This document shows, one piece after another, positions 1-7,107 of a stretch of 15,542 bases of DNA. This DNA is from an uncultured Chlorobiaceae bacterium (GTDB taxonomy: Bacteria; Bacteroidota; Chlorobiia; Chlorobiales; Chlorobiaceae): the NCBI GenBank assembly GCA_903929845.1, contig CAIYWF010000232.1:1-15542 (forward strand). The letters are read 5' to 3'. Under the pieces are notes generated by a model, which saw only the letters and a program-made list of their open reading frames with translations, was not told the DNA's origin and made no database searches. Numbering within the stretch: the first letter of the stretch is position 1; every line of letters starts with the position of its first letter. Made by a program: the position numbers and the translations under genes.

Positions 1-76
1 CTTTCTGGCCTTGCTCACCGTAACACTTAAAGTGGCCATGGAAAAACAATTTCAGAAAAACAGCTTTCACCATTAG
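1..76 (+). CDS. cysW: Sulfate ABC transporter permease, C-terminal fragment (probable CysW)
   Basis: The frame starting at base 2 is open from the window edge to a TAG at 74-76 and encodes 24 residues. They begin with a hydrophobic stretch (FLALLTVTLK) and end in a charged and His-rich tail (MEKQFQKNSFHH). This looks like the end of the last membrane helix plus the cytoplasmic tail of a CysW-type permease. The identification rests mainly on position: the stop lies 8 nt before the start of cysA, and CysW is the usual gene just upstream of CysA in sulfate/thiosulfate transporter operons. Another inner-membrane permease such as CysT cannot be excluded from so short a fragment. Confidence 0.6.
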   Translation, partial: FLALLTVTLKVAMEKQFQKNSFHH

Positions 77-84
77 GATCTGAC

Positions 85-1158
85 ATGGGTATAGAACTTC
101 AGAACATTACCAAAAAATTTACCGGCTACACCGCGCTCGACGATATCAGCCTTAACGTCGCTTCGGGCGAGCTTGTTGCGCTGCTCGGACCGTCAGGGTG
201 CGGCAAAACCACCCTGCTTCGCATTATTGCCGGCCTTGAGCTACCGGATGCTGGAAAAATCATTCTGGAAAACAAAGACACAACAAATCTTCCTCCCAGA
301 GAAAAAAATGTTGGTTTTGTCTTTCAGCACTATGCGCTGTTCCGCCGTCTGACCGTTTTTGACAACGTCGCCTTCGGACTGAAAGTACTTCCCCGAAAAG
401 AACGTCCCTCACGGAGCGCCATAAATGACCGAGTAGAACATCTCCTGAAACTGGTGCAGATGGACTGGGCAATCAAGCGCTACCCATCCCAGCTTTCAGG
501 TGGGCAGCGTCAGCGTGTGGCCCTTGCGCGCGCTCTGGCCGTTAATCCGAAGGTACTCCTGCTGGATGAACCCTTCTCAGCCCTCGACGCCAAAGTACGG
601 CAGGAGTTGCGCCGCTGGCTCAGAAAGCTTCATGACGAAATTCACGTCACCAGTATTTTCGTCACTCATGATCAGGAGGAAGCCCTTGAACTGGCAGACC
701 GAATTGTGGTCATCAACAAAGGGCGGATTGAACAACAGGGAACTCCCCTTGAGGTCTATGATCATCCTAAAAATGCGTTTGTCTACAACTTTCTCGGCAA
801 TGTCAACGTCTTTCACGGGCGTATCAAAAACGGGAAGGTAACTCTTGGCTCGCACCATGTCGATGCACCTGATGAGCTGAAACATGCTGAAGAAAAACCA
901 AGTCAGGCATTTGTCAGACCTCACGAAATAGGCATCAGCAAAATACGCAGCAATGACACCGATCTAACCGGGACTATCCAGGAGGTGCGGCTCATGGGCG
1001 GACAGATTGGTTTGAACCTTGCCTGTGAAGGATTTGATCACCCGATTGATGCCGAAATACCGAGAGATCTGTACATCAATCTTGAGCTTGCCAAAGGTGA
1101 TACGGTGTTCGTTTCCCTAAACCGGGTCAGGGTGTTTACCGGCGATTATGTGATTTGA
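85..1158 (+). CDS. cysA: Sulfate/thiosulfate ABC transporter ATP-binding protein CysA
   Basis: This is the ATPase that powers sulfate/thiosulfate import through CysT/CysW at the inner membrane. The 357-residue length is normal for CysA. The nucleotide-binding domain is complete: Walker A GPSGCGKT (35-42), Q-loop Q81 in FVFQHYALFRRLTV, signature LSGGQ (137-141), Walker B VLLLDEP (157-163) and switch His195. The FQHYALFRR Q-loop and a C-terminal TOBE-like domain (about 240-350, ending in FTGDYVI) are typical of CysA and separate it from the SsuB/TauB-type ATPase at 13086-13970. The ATG at 85 has an AGGA at 75-78, overlapping the upstream stop codon, which suggests translational coupling. It is the last gene of its operon and faces the 14-gene minus-strand operon tail to tail. 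Confidence 0.93.
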   Translation: MGIELQNITKKFTGYTALDDISLNVASGELVALLGPSGCGKTTLLRIIAGLELPDAGKIILENKDTTNLPPREKNVGFVFQHYALFRRLTVFDNVAFGLKVLPRKERPSRSAINDRVEHLLKLVQMDWAIKRYPSQLSGGQRQRVALARALAVNPKVLLLDEPFSALDAKVRQELRRWLRKLHDEIHVTSIFVTHDQEEALELADRIVVINKGRIEQQGTPLEVYDHPKNAFVYNFLGNVNVFHGRIKNGKVTLGSHHVDAPDELKHAEEKPSQAFVRPHEIGISKIRSNDTDLTGTIQEVRLMGGQIGLNLACEGFDHPIDAEIPRDLYINLELAKGDTVFVSLNRVRVFTGDYVI

Positions 1159-1180
1159 GGGGGTAACGTCTTTACACCTC
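1157..1180 (+). terminator. Weak hairpin just after cysA
   Basis: GAGG (1157-1160) can pair with CCTC (1177-1180), and GTAA (1163-1166) with TTAC (1172-1175). The two stems are separated by a small asymmetric internal loop (GG opposite A) and closed by a five-base loop. It begins inside the cysA stop codon, where a terminator would be expected, but no T-run follows. It could end transcription weakly or merely stabilise the 3' end. The 69-nt convergent gap 1159-1227 otherwise holds only a 10-bp palindrome, CACTATAGTG, at 1194-1203. Confidence 0.25.
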
Positions 1181-1227
1181 TTGCAGATAAAGTCACTATA
1201 GTGGAATAATGTGCATCACGGATTTTA

Positions 1228-1659
1228 TCAACCAACTACTCTTTTACAGAGCACAGCCGAGGATGCCGGGCAAAGAGATGAAAACTGTGACGTGGTACGA
1301 ATGTCTCGAGGAACATCAGAACGTTCAACCTGCTCGTATCCGAGCTGATGAAAAAAAACAGTTGCTGTTGTGGTCAGCAGAAACAATATTTCAATACCAT
1401 GTTCAGCAGCATAATATTCTGCAAAGTCAACAAGATGACGTCCAAAACTTTGACCACGACAGGCTTTGGATACTGCAAGGGAACGAATCAGCCCCACAGA
1501 GCCGAAAAGTTCGAGACCGATAACTGCTTTAATGCAAGAATCGGATTGAATGCCGAAAAACAATGGACAATAGTCGTGCGAAATATCAGAAACCGGCAGC
1601 CCGTTTGCGGCAAGCAACGACACGATCTGGTCGAGTTCTGTAATGGGTTCTATGTGCAT
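1228..1659 (-). CDS. GNAT-family N-acetyltransferase, ArsN2-like
   Basis: This predicted 143-residue cytosolic acyltransferase is the last gene of the operon. A GNAT core is visible: the strand IRSLAV (58-63), the acetyl-CoA pyrophosphate loop around RGQSFGR (68-74), the LLTTTA strand (94-99) and the FFHQLGY motif (102-108). The C-terminal TTSQFSSLCPASSAVL (122-137) resembles what I remember of proteins annotated ArsN2, found with arsenic-resistance genes. Substrates of that group are poorly defined, so arsenic relevance is only a possibility. No other ars gene is in the window, and an N-acetyltransferase acting on an amino acid made by this operon is equally plausible. I chose the ATG at 1659 because it follows the porB stop by one base with a GGAG upstream. 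A longer reading from 1722 would overlap porB by 62 nt and lacks family support. Confidence 0.8.
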   Translation of the reverse strand: MHIEPITELDQIVSLLAANGLPVSDISHDYCPLFFGIQSDSCIKAVIGLELFGSVGLIRSLAVSKACRGQSFGRHLVDFAEYYAAEHGIEILFLLTTTATVFFHQLGYEQVERSDVPRDIRTTSQFSSLCPASSAVLCKRVVG

Positions 1660-1660
1660 C

Positions 1661-2578
1661 TCAGTCGCTCCATTCCCGACGAATGCGAGCCCACTTTGCG
1701 TCTCGCTGTATTTCAATATCACTCACATCCTCATCCTGTAAATGGCGAAAACGGTTTTGCCCAAACAGATAGTCTCTTATGGATGCAAACTCGCCGGGAT
1801 TATGGTTAAGAACAAACCTCCCTTCCGCATATTCTGCCAAATACCAGAGACCGCAATCGACCGCTTTTTTGGCGACCACTATGGTTTCAGCGGTTTCATA
1901 TCCCCAACCGACAGGACATGGTGCAAACACATGAATATAGGAGGTGCCATCTACCGTTCTCGCATGCTCCAGCTTTCGGAGATAATCCAGCGGATAGCCA
2001 ACACTGGCCGTTGCTGCATAGTCAATACCATGAGCTGCAACGATTTCGAACATCGGTTTTTTCCGGGTAATCGCTCCCCGCAGGCGTTTTCCTGCTGGTG
2101 ATGTTGTTGTCCGTGCTCCTGAAGGGGTCAGTCCACTTTTTTGAACTCCTGTATTCATGTAAGCCTCGTTATCGTAGCAGATATAAATGATCTTGTCATG
2201 ACGGTCTATGGCGCCGGAGAGTGCCTGAAGGCCAATGTCTGCTGTACCTCCGTCACCAGCAAAGCCAACCGCATGAAAATCTTCTATCCCGAGTGCCCGC
2301 GCACCTGCCGCGATGCCCGAAAGCATAGACGCCGTTCCTGGAAACGTTGAAATAATCGCATTACAGGAAAATGCCATCTGTGGGAAAATAAACCCTACAG
2401 CAGACATACACCCTGCCGGTACGACTGCATAAGAGCGCTCTCCAAGGACTTTCAATGCCAGCCGCAGGGCAAGGCTTCCGCCACAGCCAGGGCAGGCTTT
2501 GTGCCCATAAAAAAACTCACGATCGCTCAACCCGCGTATGGATATCTTATGCTCCCGGTGCTGTTCAGATAAATTCAA
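1661..2578 (-). CDS. porB: 2-oxoacid:ferredoxin oxidoreductase beta subunit (pyruvate type)
   Basis: This is the thiamine-diphosphate-binding subunit of a four-subunit ferredoxin-dependent 2-oxoacid oxidoreductase. The enzyme interconverts a 2-oxoacid plus CoA with an acyl-CoA, CO2 and reduced ferredoxin. Four cysteines in the pattern expected for the [4Fe-4S] cluster next to TPP are present: C29 and C32 (ACPGCGG), C57 and C221. The TPP/Mg motif is AGDGGTADIG (107-116), followed by CYDNEAYMNTG (134-144). The NTGVQKSG segment resembles pyruvate-type PorB more than KorB or IorB, though substrate range cannot be read from this. The length of 305 aa is normal. The start is a TTG at 2578-2576 preceded by AGGAG with 7-nt spacing. 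It overlaps the porA end by 14 nt, indicating coupled translation. Confidence 0.9.
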   Translation of the reverse strand: MNLSEQHREHKISIRGLSDREFFYGHKACPGCGGSLALRLALKVLGERSYAVVPAGCMSAVGFIFPQMAFSCNAIISTFPGTASMLSGIAAGARALGIEDFHAVGFAGDGGTADIGLQALSGAIDRHDKIIYICYDNEAYMNTGVQKSGLTPSGARTTTSPAGKRLRGAITRKKPMFEIVAAHGIDYAATASVGYPLDYLRKLEHARTVDGTSYIHVFAPCPVGWGYETAETIVVAKKAVDCGLWYLAEYAEGRFVLNHNPGEFASIRDYLFGQNRFRHLQDEDVSDIEIQRDAKWARIRREWSD

Positions 2579-3728
2579 CGGTTTCTCCTGGTTCGCTGTT
2601 CTTGAGTCGTTTAAAAATCAGTTCAATATCTGCGGCAGAGATATCTTTGCCCCCCAAACCGCCGACAAAGTTCAGGAGTCGGGGTGGAACCACCTGCGAT
2701 CTCATCAACGCCGAACTCACATTGGTAAAAACAGTTCCTTCAAAACCGAACGAAATGTCTTTTTCCAAAACTCCAACCGCTTTTGCGCCTGCAAGTGCTC
2801 TCCTGATTTCTGCATCAGGAAAAGGCCTCATGTAACGAATTCGCACAAGTCCAACCCGTTCTCCTCCCGACCTCAGCTTCTCAATGACGGGTCTGATTGT
2901 TCCGGCGACACTTCCAAGGGTAACAATAATGTATTCCGCGTCTCCACAGTACAGGGTTTCAATCAGTCCCGGATAGTTTCGTCCGACAAGCCGTCCGAAT
3001 CGTTCTTCAACTTCACCAATAACCCGCGATGCCTTCAACATCGCCAAATGTTGCAACTGTTTGAATGCCTGGTTATAAGCGGGGCCTGCCGTGAATGCGA
3101 GACTCATGGGACAATCGAAATCCATCTTGTTGGTTGTTCTGAACGGAGGCAGAAAGAGATCAATCTCGTTTTGGCCAGGGACATTGACCAGTTCGTATGT
3201 GTGGGTAATGACAAATCCATCAAGATTGATCATCATGGGTGTGAGCACCTCGGAATGCTCAGCAATGGCATAAGCCTGAAGAACCAGATCAAGCGACTCC
3301 TGTGCATCTTCCGCATAAGCCTGTATCCATCCGCAATCGAGCAGCGACAGGGAGTCGCGCTGATCACCGTAGATATTCCACGGTAATGCGACTGAACGAT
3401 TCGCATTCATCATCACAATCGGAAAACGACCACCACTTGCATAGTGCAGGCACTCCGCCATATAGAGTAACCCTTGTGATGACGTGGCTGTAAACGTGCG
3501 TGCACCGACTGCGCTGGCGCCAATACAGGCAGAGAGGGCCGAATGCTCGGACTCGACATGCAGATATTCCGACTTCAGGGATTCCTCTTCAACCATTTCA
3601 GCAAGCCTCTCAATCACCGTGGTCTGTGGTGTAATGGGATATGCGGCAATCACATGGGGACGCGCCAAACGAACAGCTCTTGCCACAGCCTCATTTCCTG
3701 AAAGAAATGCTTTTGTTTCACGTTCCAT
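2565..3728 (-). CDS. porA: 2-oxoacid:ferredoxin oxidoreductase alpha subunit
   Basis: This 387-residue alpha subunit combines with beta, gamma and delta to form the ferredoxin-dependent 2-oxoacid oxidoreductase/synthase. Family motifs seen are the N-terminal FLSGNEAVARAV (8-19), YPITPQT (30-36, with the substrate-side Thr region), VESEHSA (58-64), SSQGL (83-87) and ALPWNIYGDQRDSL (114-127), a segment characteristic of PorA-type subunits. I chose the ATG at 3728 because it is preceded by GAAGGG at good spacing and begins with a family-typical MERETKAFLSGNEA. The reading frame extends upstream to 3806, but those residues overlap the delta gene and look like an artefact. It overlaps the delta stop by 11 nt and the beta start by 14 nt. 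No missing domain or frameshift is apparent. Confidence 0.92.
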   Translation of the reverse strand: MERETKAFLSGNEAVARAVRLARPHVIAAYPITPQTTVIERLAEMVEEESLKSEYLHVESEHSALSACIGASAVGARTFTATSSQGLLYMAECLHYASGGRFPIVMMNANRSVALPWNIYGDQRDSLSLLDCGWIQAYAEDAQESLDLVLQAYAIAEHSEVLTPMMINLDGFVITHTYELVNVPGQNEIDLFLPPFRTTNKMDFDCPMSLAFTAGPAYNQAFKQLQHLAMLKASRVIGEVEERFGRLVGRNYPGLIETLYCGDAEYIIVTLGSVAGTIRPVIEKLRSGGERVGLVRIRYMRPFPDAEIRRALAGAKAVGVLEKDISFGFEGTVFTNVSSALMRSQVVPPRLLNFVGGLGGKDISAADIELIFKRLKNSEPGETVEFI

Positions 3729-4032
3729 AGTTCCCTTCATTTTCCATGCTAATAGCCTTTTGCCTGCACTCTCGGGCACAGATACCACACCCTTTGCAAT
3801 AGTCATAATCTATCTGAAGAGCACCGCGATCATGCCGCTGGATAACGCCATCAGGACAAAGCAGCCAGCAGATCAGGCAATTTGAACAAGCTGTGGCATC
3901 AATAACGGGGCGCAGGCTTCTCCACGCAGCATTGGTATCGACCAGATGGCCAGCAGGAAAGGCTGTCCCCACGGGATAATCACCCAGTTCCACGGGCGGA
4001 ATGAATGATCTGTTTCTGACTGGGCAGGTCAT
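3718..4032 (-). CDS. porD: 2-oxoacid:ferredoxin oxidoreductase delta subunit (2x[4Fe-4S])
   Basis: This is the small electron-transfer subunit of the 2-oxoacid oxidoreductase, 104 residues. Two complete [4Fe-4S] motifs of the form CxxCxxCxxxC are present: C49, C52, C55, C59 in the first and C79, C82, C85, C89 in the second. The first ends in CP as in classical ferredoxins, while the second ends CR. The N-terminal ~45 residues are the usual delta-subunit extension that packs on the complex. The ATG shares an ATGA overlap with the gamma stop and has a strong GGAGG upstream. Its presence as a separate gene shows the four-subunit architecture, rather than the single-chain NifJ type that green sulfur bacteria are generally known to use for pyruvate synthesis. 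Confidence 0.92.
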   Translation of the reverse strand: MTCPVRNRSFIPPVELGDYPVGTAFPAGHLVDTNAAWRSLRPVIDATACSNCLICWLLCPDGVIQRHDRGALQIDYDYCKGCGICARECRQKAISMENEGNYGT

Positions 4033-4577
4033 GCGATGTTTCCTCCATAAACGTTATATGCCGCTTCGAGCAATGCTACATTTTTCTCTGCCGATGTTCC
4101 TTTCATCTCCGCCCTGATTGCAGCAATGAGAGAATGAATGCGGACTATATCACTTGATGCCGCAAGTGCACCCAACAGTGCGGTGTTGGTAATTGGACGA
4201 CCAAGATATTGCATGGCAAGTGAGGTTGCGTCAACAAGAACAGTTCGTACATAATCAGGAGGTCGAATAGGTAATTCGCCATGAGCTGTGTTGACAAGAA
4301 GCAACCCGCCTCGGCGTAATCCATTCAAAACTGAATCGTCGAGCAGTGTATCATCAAGAATAATAACGACATCACAATCGGTAATGATACTTCGATCTGC
4401 AATTTTGCAATTGTCGATCCGTGTGAAACCGAGTACTGGCGATCCCCGGCGTTCAGGCCCGAATGAGGGAAATGCCAAGGCATAACGATCCTCAAAAAGC
4501 GTTACCGCAACACCCAACAGTCTGGCGGCTGTAAAAGCGCCCTGTCCGCCTCTCCCGTGCCAGCGAATCTCAACCAT
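4029..4577 (-). CDS. porG: 2-oxoacid:ferredoxin oxidoreductase gamma subunit
   Basis: This 182-residue gamma subunit of the 2-oxoacid oxidoreductase contributes CoA-side and structural contacts in the complex. The diagnostic motif WHGRGGQG lies at 6-13, followed by FPSFGPERRG (36-45), both conserved in PorG/KorC/IorB-type gamma domains. I place the start at the ATG at 4577 (MVEIRWHGRGGQG), which matches the family N-terminus and overlaps the aminotransferase stop by 8 nt. An in-frame GTG at 4601 would add eight residues and deepen the overlap. The ribosome-binding site of the ATG is weak, so translation probably depends on coupling with the upstream aminotransferase gene. The gene order gamma-delta-alpha-beta is a common arrangement of Por operons. 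Confidence 0.9.
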   Translation of the reverse strand: MVEIRWHGRGGQGAFTAARLLGVAVTLFEDRYALAFPSFGPERRGSPVLGFTRIDNCKIADRSIITDCDVVIILDDTLLDDSVLNGLRRGGLLLVNTAHGELPIRPPDYVRTVLVDATSLAMQYLGRPITNTALLGALAASSDIVRIHSLIAAIRAEMKGTSAEKNVALLEAAYNVYGGNIA

Positions 4578-5748
4578 TGCTGAAATTTTTTGCCTGCGCA
4601 CGTAACGTCAACAGACGTGCTCCTGCGGCATTGAGAGTCTCCGGCTGTTTGGCAAAATGAAACCGGATCAGGTTGTGGACCGGTTCACGGAAAAAACTTG
4701 ATCCGGGAACTGCTGCAACTCCACCCGTGCGTGCCAGCCATTCACAAAAGAGGACATCATCAGTGACCCCGAATTCACCAACATCGACCATTACATAATA
4801 GGCGCCCTGCGGCCGCGTATAGGAGAGCCTTGCCTTGTCGAGCCAACCAAGAAAAATGTCCCGTTTTTCAGTGTAACTCGCCAGGAGAGTTTCATAATAG
4901 GAATCGGGAAATTCAAGCGCTGTCACAGCGGCGTCCTGCAATGGCGCTGCGGCTCCGACGGTCAGGAAGTCATGCACCTTGCGGATTGCATCAATAACGG
5001 TGGGCGCTGCCACCACTGTTCCAAGCCTCCAACCGGTAATTGAATAGGTTTTGGAGAGCGAACTGCACGTGATGGTGCGCTCAAACATATCCGGCAACGC
5101 AGCGATGCTTCGGTGAGTGTGCGGTGCATAGACAATGTGCTCATAAACCTCATCAGTGATGACAAAGGTATCGAATTCAATGGCAAGGTTAGCGATGATT
5201 TCCAGTTCGCTCTGCGAAAAGACTTTCCCTGTTGGATTACCCGGATTACAGAGAATCAAGGCTTTGGGTCGGTGTTGCTCAAAAGCTTTGCGGAGTTCAT
5301 CCGGGTCAAAGGAAAATTCCGGTGGGCGCAATGGAACATAGACAGGAATTGAACCGGTGAGAATGGTGTCGGCGGTATAGTTTTCATAGAACGGGGAAAA
5401 GATGATAACCTTGTCTCCCGGGTTGCAGGCGGTCATCATGGCGGCCATCATCGCTTCCGTACTGCCGCAGGTCACCACCACGTTTGTTTCCGGATCAACT
5501 GGAATTCCCATGAATCGTGATTGTTTGCGGGCAAAAGCCTGACGAAAATTTGCCGCACCCCAAGTAACCGCATACTGGTGCGGTCCCTGGCGACCTGCGC
5601 GTTCAGCCGCCACCAGCAACGCTTCTGGCGGATCGAAGTCTGGAAACCCCTGCGACAGATTGATTGCTTCGCAGCTATTGGCCACACGGGTCATTCTCCG
5701 AATAATGGATTCTGTAAAATGGCTTGTTCGCCTGCTTGTTTCCGGCAC
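4570..5748 (-). CDS. Class I/II PLP aminotransferase, methionine/aromatic-type
   Basis: This cytosolic PLP-dependent transaminase has 392 residues. The PLP lysine is K233 in SSLSKTYSITGWRLG. NPGNPTG (168-174), D199 and Y202 in ITDEVYEHI, and a C-terminal LIRFHFAK with the carboxylate-binding Arg complete the fold-type I active site. The N-terminal signature INLSQGFPDFDPPE (29-42) and the late GGVAAVPGSSFF resemble the YbdL/kynurenine aminotransferase/glutamine transaminase K group. Members of that group accept methionine, phenylalanine and other bulky or aromatic donors. The exact amino acid is unknown. The start is a GTG at 5748 with AGGGA upstream at 8-nt spacing. The gene lies 18 nt after the CoA ligase and overlaps the oxidoreductase gamma gene by 8 nt, so its 2-oxoacid is very likely the substrate or product of that enzyme. 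Confidence 0.87.
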   Translation of the reverse strand: MPETSRRTSHFTESIIRRMTRVANSCEAINLSQGFPDFDPPEALLVAAERAGRQGPHQYAVTWGAANFRQAFARKQSRFMGIPVDPETNVVVTCGSTEAMMAAMMTACNPGDKVIIFSPFYENYTADTILTGSIPVYVPLRPPEFSFDPDELRKAFEQHRPKALILCNPGNPTGKVFSQSELEIIANLAIEFDTFVITDEVYEHIVYAPHTHRSIAALPDMFERTITCSSLSKTYSITGWRLGTVVAAPTVIDAIRKVHDFLTVGAAAPLQDAAVTALEFPDSYYETLLASYTEKRDIFLGWLDKARLSYTRPQGAYYVMVDVGEFGVTDDVLFCEWLARTGGVAAVPGSSFFREPVHNLIRFHFAKQPETLNAAGARLLTLRAQAKNFSNG

Positions 5749-5766
5749 GAATAAATCCCTGATTGG

Positions 5767-7083
5767 TTATGTGTTTCGTAAATCAATAATCCGTTTTGCT
5801 TTATGAGTCGCGCGGGGGAGCGTTCCATTAGCCAGTACGTTGACCTGTCTTGGATTAACTCCTGAACGTTGTTTGATCAGTTCAGTAACCTGTTGTGAAA
5901 GCACCTCTGCTTTGGCTTCATATCCTTCTGCAGCTTCAACATCCACCTCAAACCGGAGAAGTCTGTGTTCATTATAGACCGTAATACGGTATTCTCCGGT
6001 CAGTCCCGTTAATCCCCTGACAACATACTCAATATCACTTGGAAAGATATTAACTCCTGAGACAATTAGCATGTCGTCAATGCGCCCCTGCACCGTAAAG
6101 CGGGCATGGGTGCGTCCGCATGAACATGAATCCCTGAAGCGAGTAACAATATCACCTGTACGAAAACGAATCATGGGACGCGCCTGTTTTTTCAGTGTGG
6201 TGAGCACCATTTCTCCATGCTCACCATCAGCGACAGGTTGCTGTGTATCCGGATCGAGCACTTCAATGAGGATGTTGTCTTCGGCCAGATGCAGACCATT
6301 TTTTGCAGAACACATACCGGCACAAGCGCCAAAAATATCGGAAAGTCCATAAAAGTCGAAAAGTTCAGCTCCCCAAAGCTCTTCAATGGCCGATCGGGTG
6401 GCCGGGATGGAGCCACCCGGTTCTCCTGCAACTATAATTTTGCGGATATGCAGGTCACGTTTCGGATCAATACCCTGCTTCAGGGCACTTTCTCCCAGAT
6501 GCCAGGCATAGGAGGGCGTTGTCCAGGTAATGGTGGGTTTAAACTCTTTCATGATGTAGAGCAGCCTTTCTGAGGGAATAGTGCCAGCCCAGATGCAAAG
6601 AGCTCCAAGATTCTGAGCGCCGATAACATCCGGTCCGCCAACAAAAAGGCTGAAATTGAGCGCATGCAAATACCTGTCTTTTGGCCTCATACCAGCAGCC
6701 CAGAACAGCCGAGATTCAACATTCTGAAAATCATCAAAATCCTTTTTGGTAAACGGACTGAGCGTAGGAACTCCCGTTGAACCACTTGAAGCAGAAACAA
6801 AGACAATTTCTTCTTCCGGAACCGCTACCATATCACCCAAATCCGGAACAGCCAACTGGCGGTCACGTTCAATTATTTTATCGGTAAACGGAAATCTGCC
6901 AAGATCTTCCAGGTGATTCAGGCTGGATGGCTTTACTCCGACGGCATCAAATGCCTGATGGTAATACGGGGATCGCTGATAAGCAAATTCCAGATGTTCC
7001 CGCAGTAACTCCAGTTGAAGTTGCTCTAATTTTGGCCTTGGGAGGGTCTCGATCTCCTCCTCCCAGAATTTTCGAGTACTCAT
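5767..7083 (-). CDS. Phenylacetate-CoA ligase family (PaaK-like) acyl-CoA ligase
   Basis: This is an AMP-forming ligase that activates a carboxylic acid with ATP and CoA. Its 438 residues equal the normal PaaK length. Motifs seen are the ATP P-loop SASSGSTGVP (97-106), the aromatic-pocket/adenylate motif DFYGLSD (243-249), RFRTGD (306-311), the hinge GRIDDMLIVSGVNIFPSDIE (333-352) and a C-terminal catalytic lysine in THKAKRIID (K428/K430). A small cysteine pair, CSCGRTHAR (320-328), is seen in many PaaK homologues. PaaK proteins usually take arylacetates, but paralogues act on other acids, so I do not assign phenylacetate. The ATG has GGAG at about 8-nt spacing. The 18-24 nt spacing to both neighbours and the aminotransferase/oxidoreductase genes downstream suggest it supplies the acyl-CoA for reductive carboxylation. 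Confidence 0.88.
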   Translation of the reverse strand: MSTRKFWEEEIETLPRPKLEQLQLELLREHLEFAYQRSPYYHQAFDAVGVKPSSLNHLEDLGRFPFTDKIIERDRQLAVPDLGDMVAVPEEEIVFVSASSGSTGVPTLSPFTKKDFDDFQNVESRLFWAAGMRPKDRYLHALNFSLFVGGPDVIGAQNLGALCIWAGTIPSERLLYIMKEFKPTITWTTPSYAWHLGESALKQGIDPKRDLHIRKIIVAGEPGGSIPATRSAIEELWGAELFDFYGLSDIFGACAGMCSAKNGLHLAEDNILIEVLDPDTQQPVADGEHGEMVLTTLKKQARPMIRFRTGDIVTRFRDSCSCGRTHARFTVQGRIDDMLIVSGVNIFPSDIEYVVRGLTGLTGEYRITVYNEHRLLRFEVDVEAAEGYEAKAEVLSQQVTELIKQRSGVNPRQVNVLANGTLPRATHKAKRIIDLRNT

Positions 7084-7107
7084 GCGTTATTCTCCATTAA
7101 TGAGGTC

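Noticed and set aside
577..924. Minus-strand frame inside cysA
   Set aside because: It is a shadow of a gene whose ATPase motifs are all present on the + strand.
1194..1203. CACTATAGTG palindrome, resembling part of a phage T7 promoter
   Set aside because: Only about eight bases match the phage core and the upstream part is missing; a 10-bp palindrome between convergent genes is not enough for a call.
1661..1722. Longer start for the GNAT gene at 1722
   Set aside because: It would overlap porB by 62 nt; the ATG at 1659 has a ribosome-binding site and gives a normal GNAT N-terminus.
1348..1809. + strand open frame opposite the GNAT gene and porB
   Set aside because: It is antisense to two recognisable genes, and its translation is low-complexity and Cys/Asn-rich with no domain signature.
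2538..3386. Long + strand open frame (282 codons) opposite porA
   Set aside because: It lies wholly antisense to a gene with clear PorA motifs, matches no family I recognise, and is a typical shadow frame.
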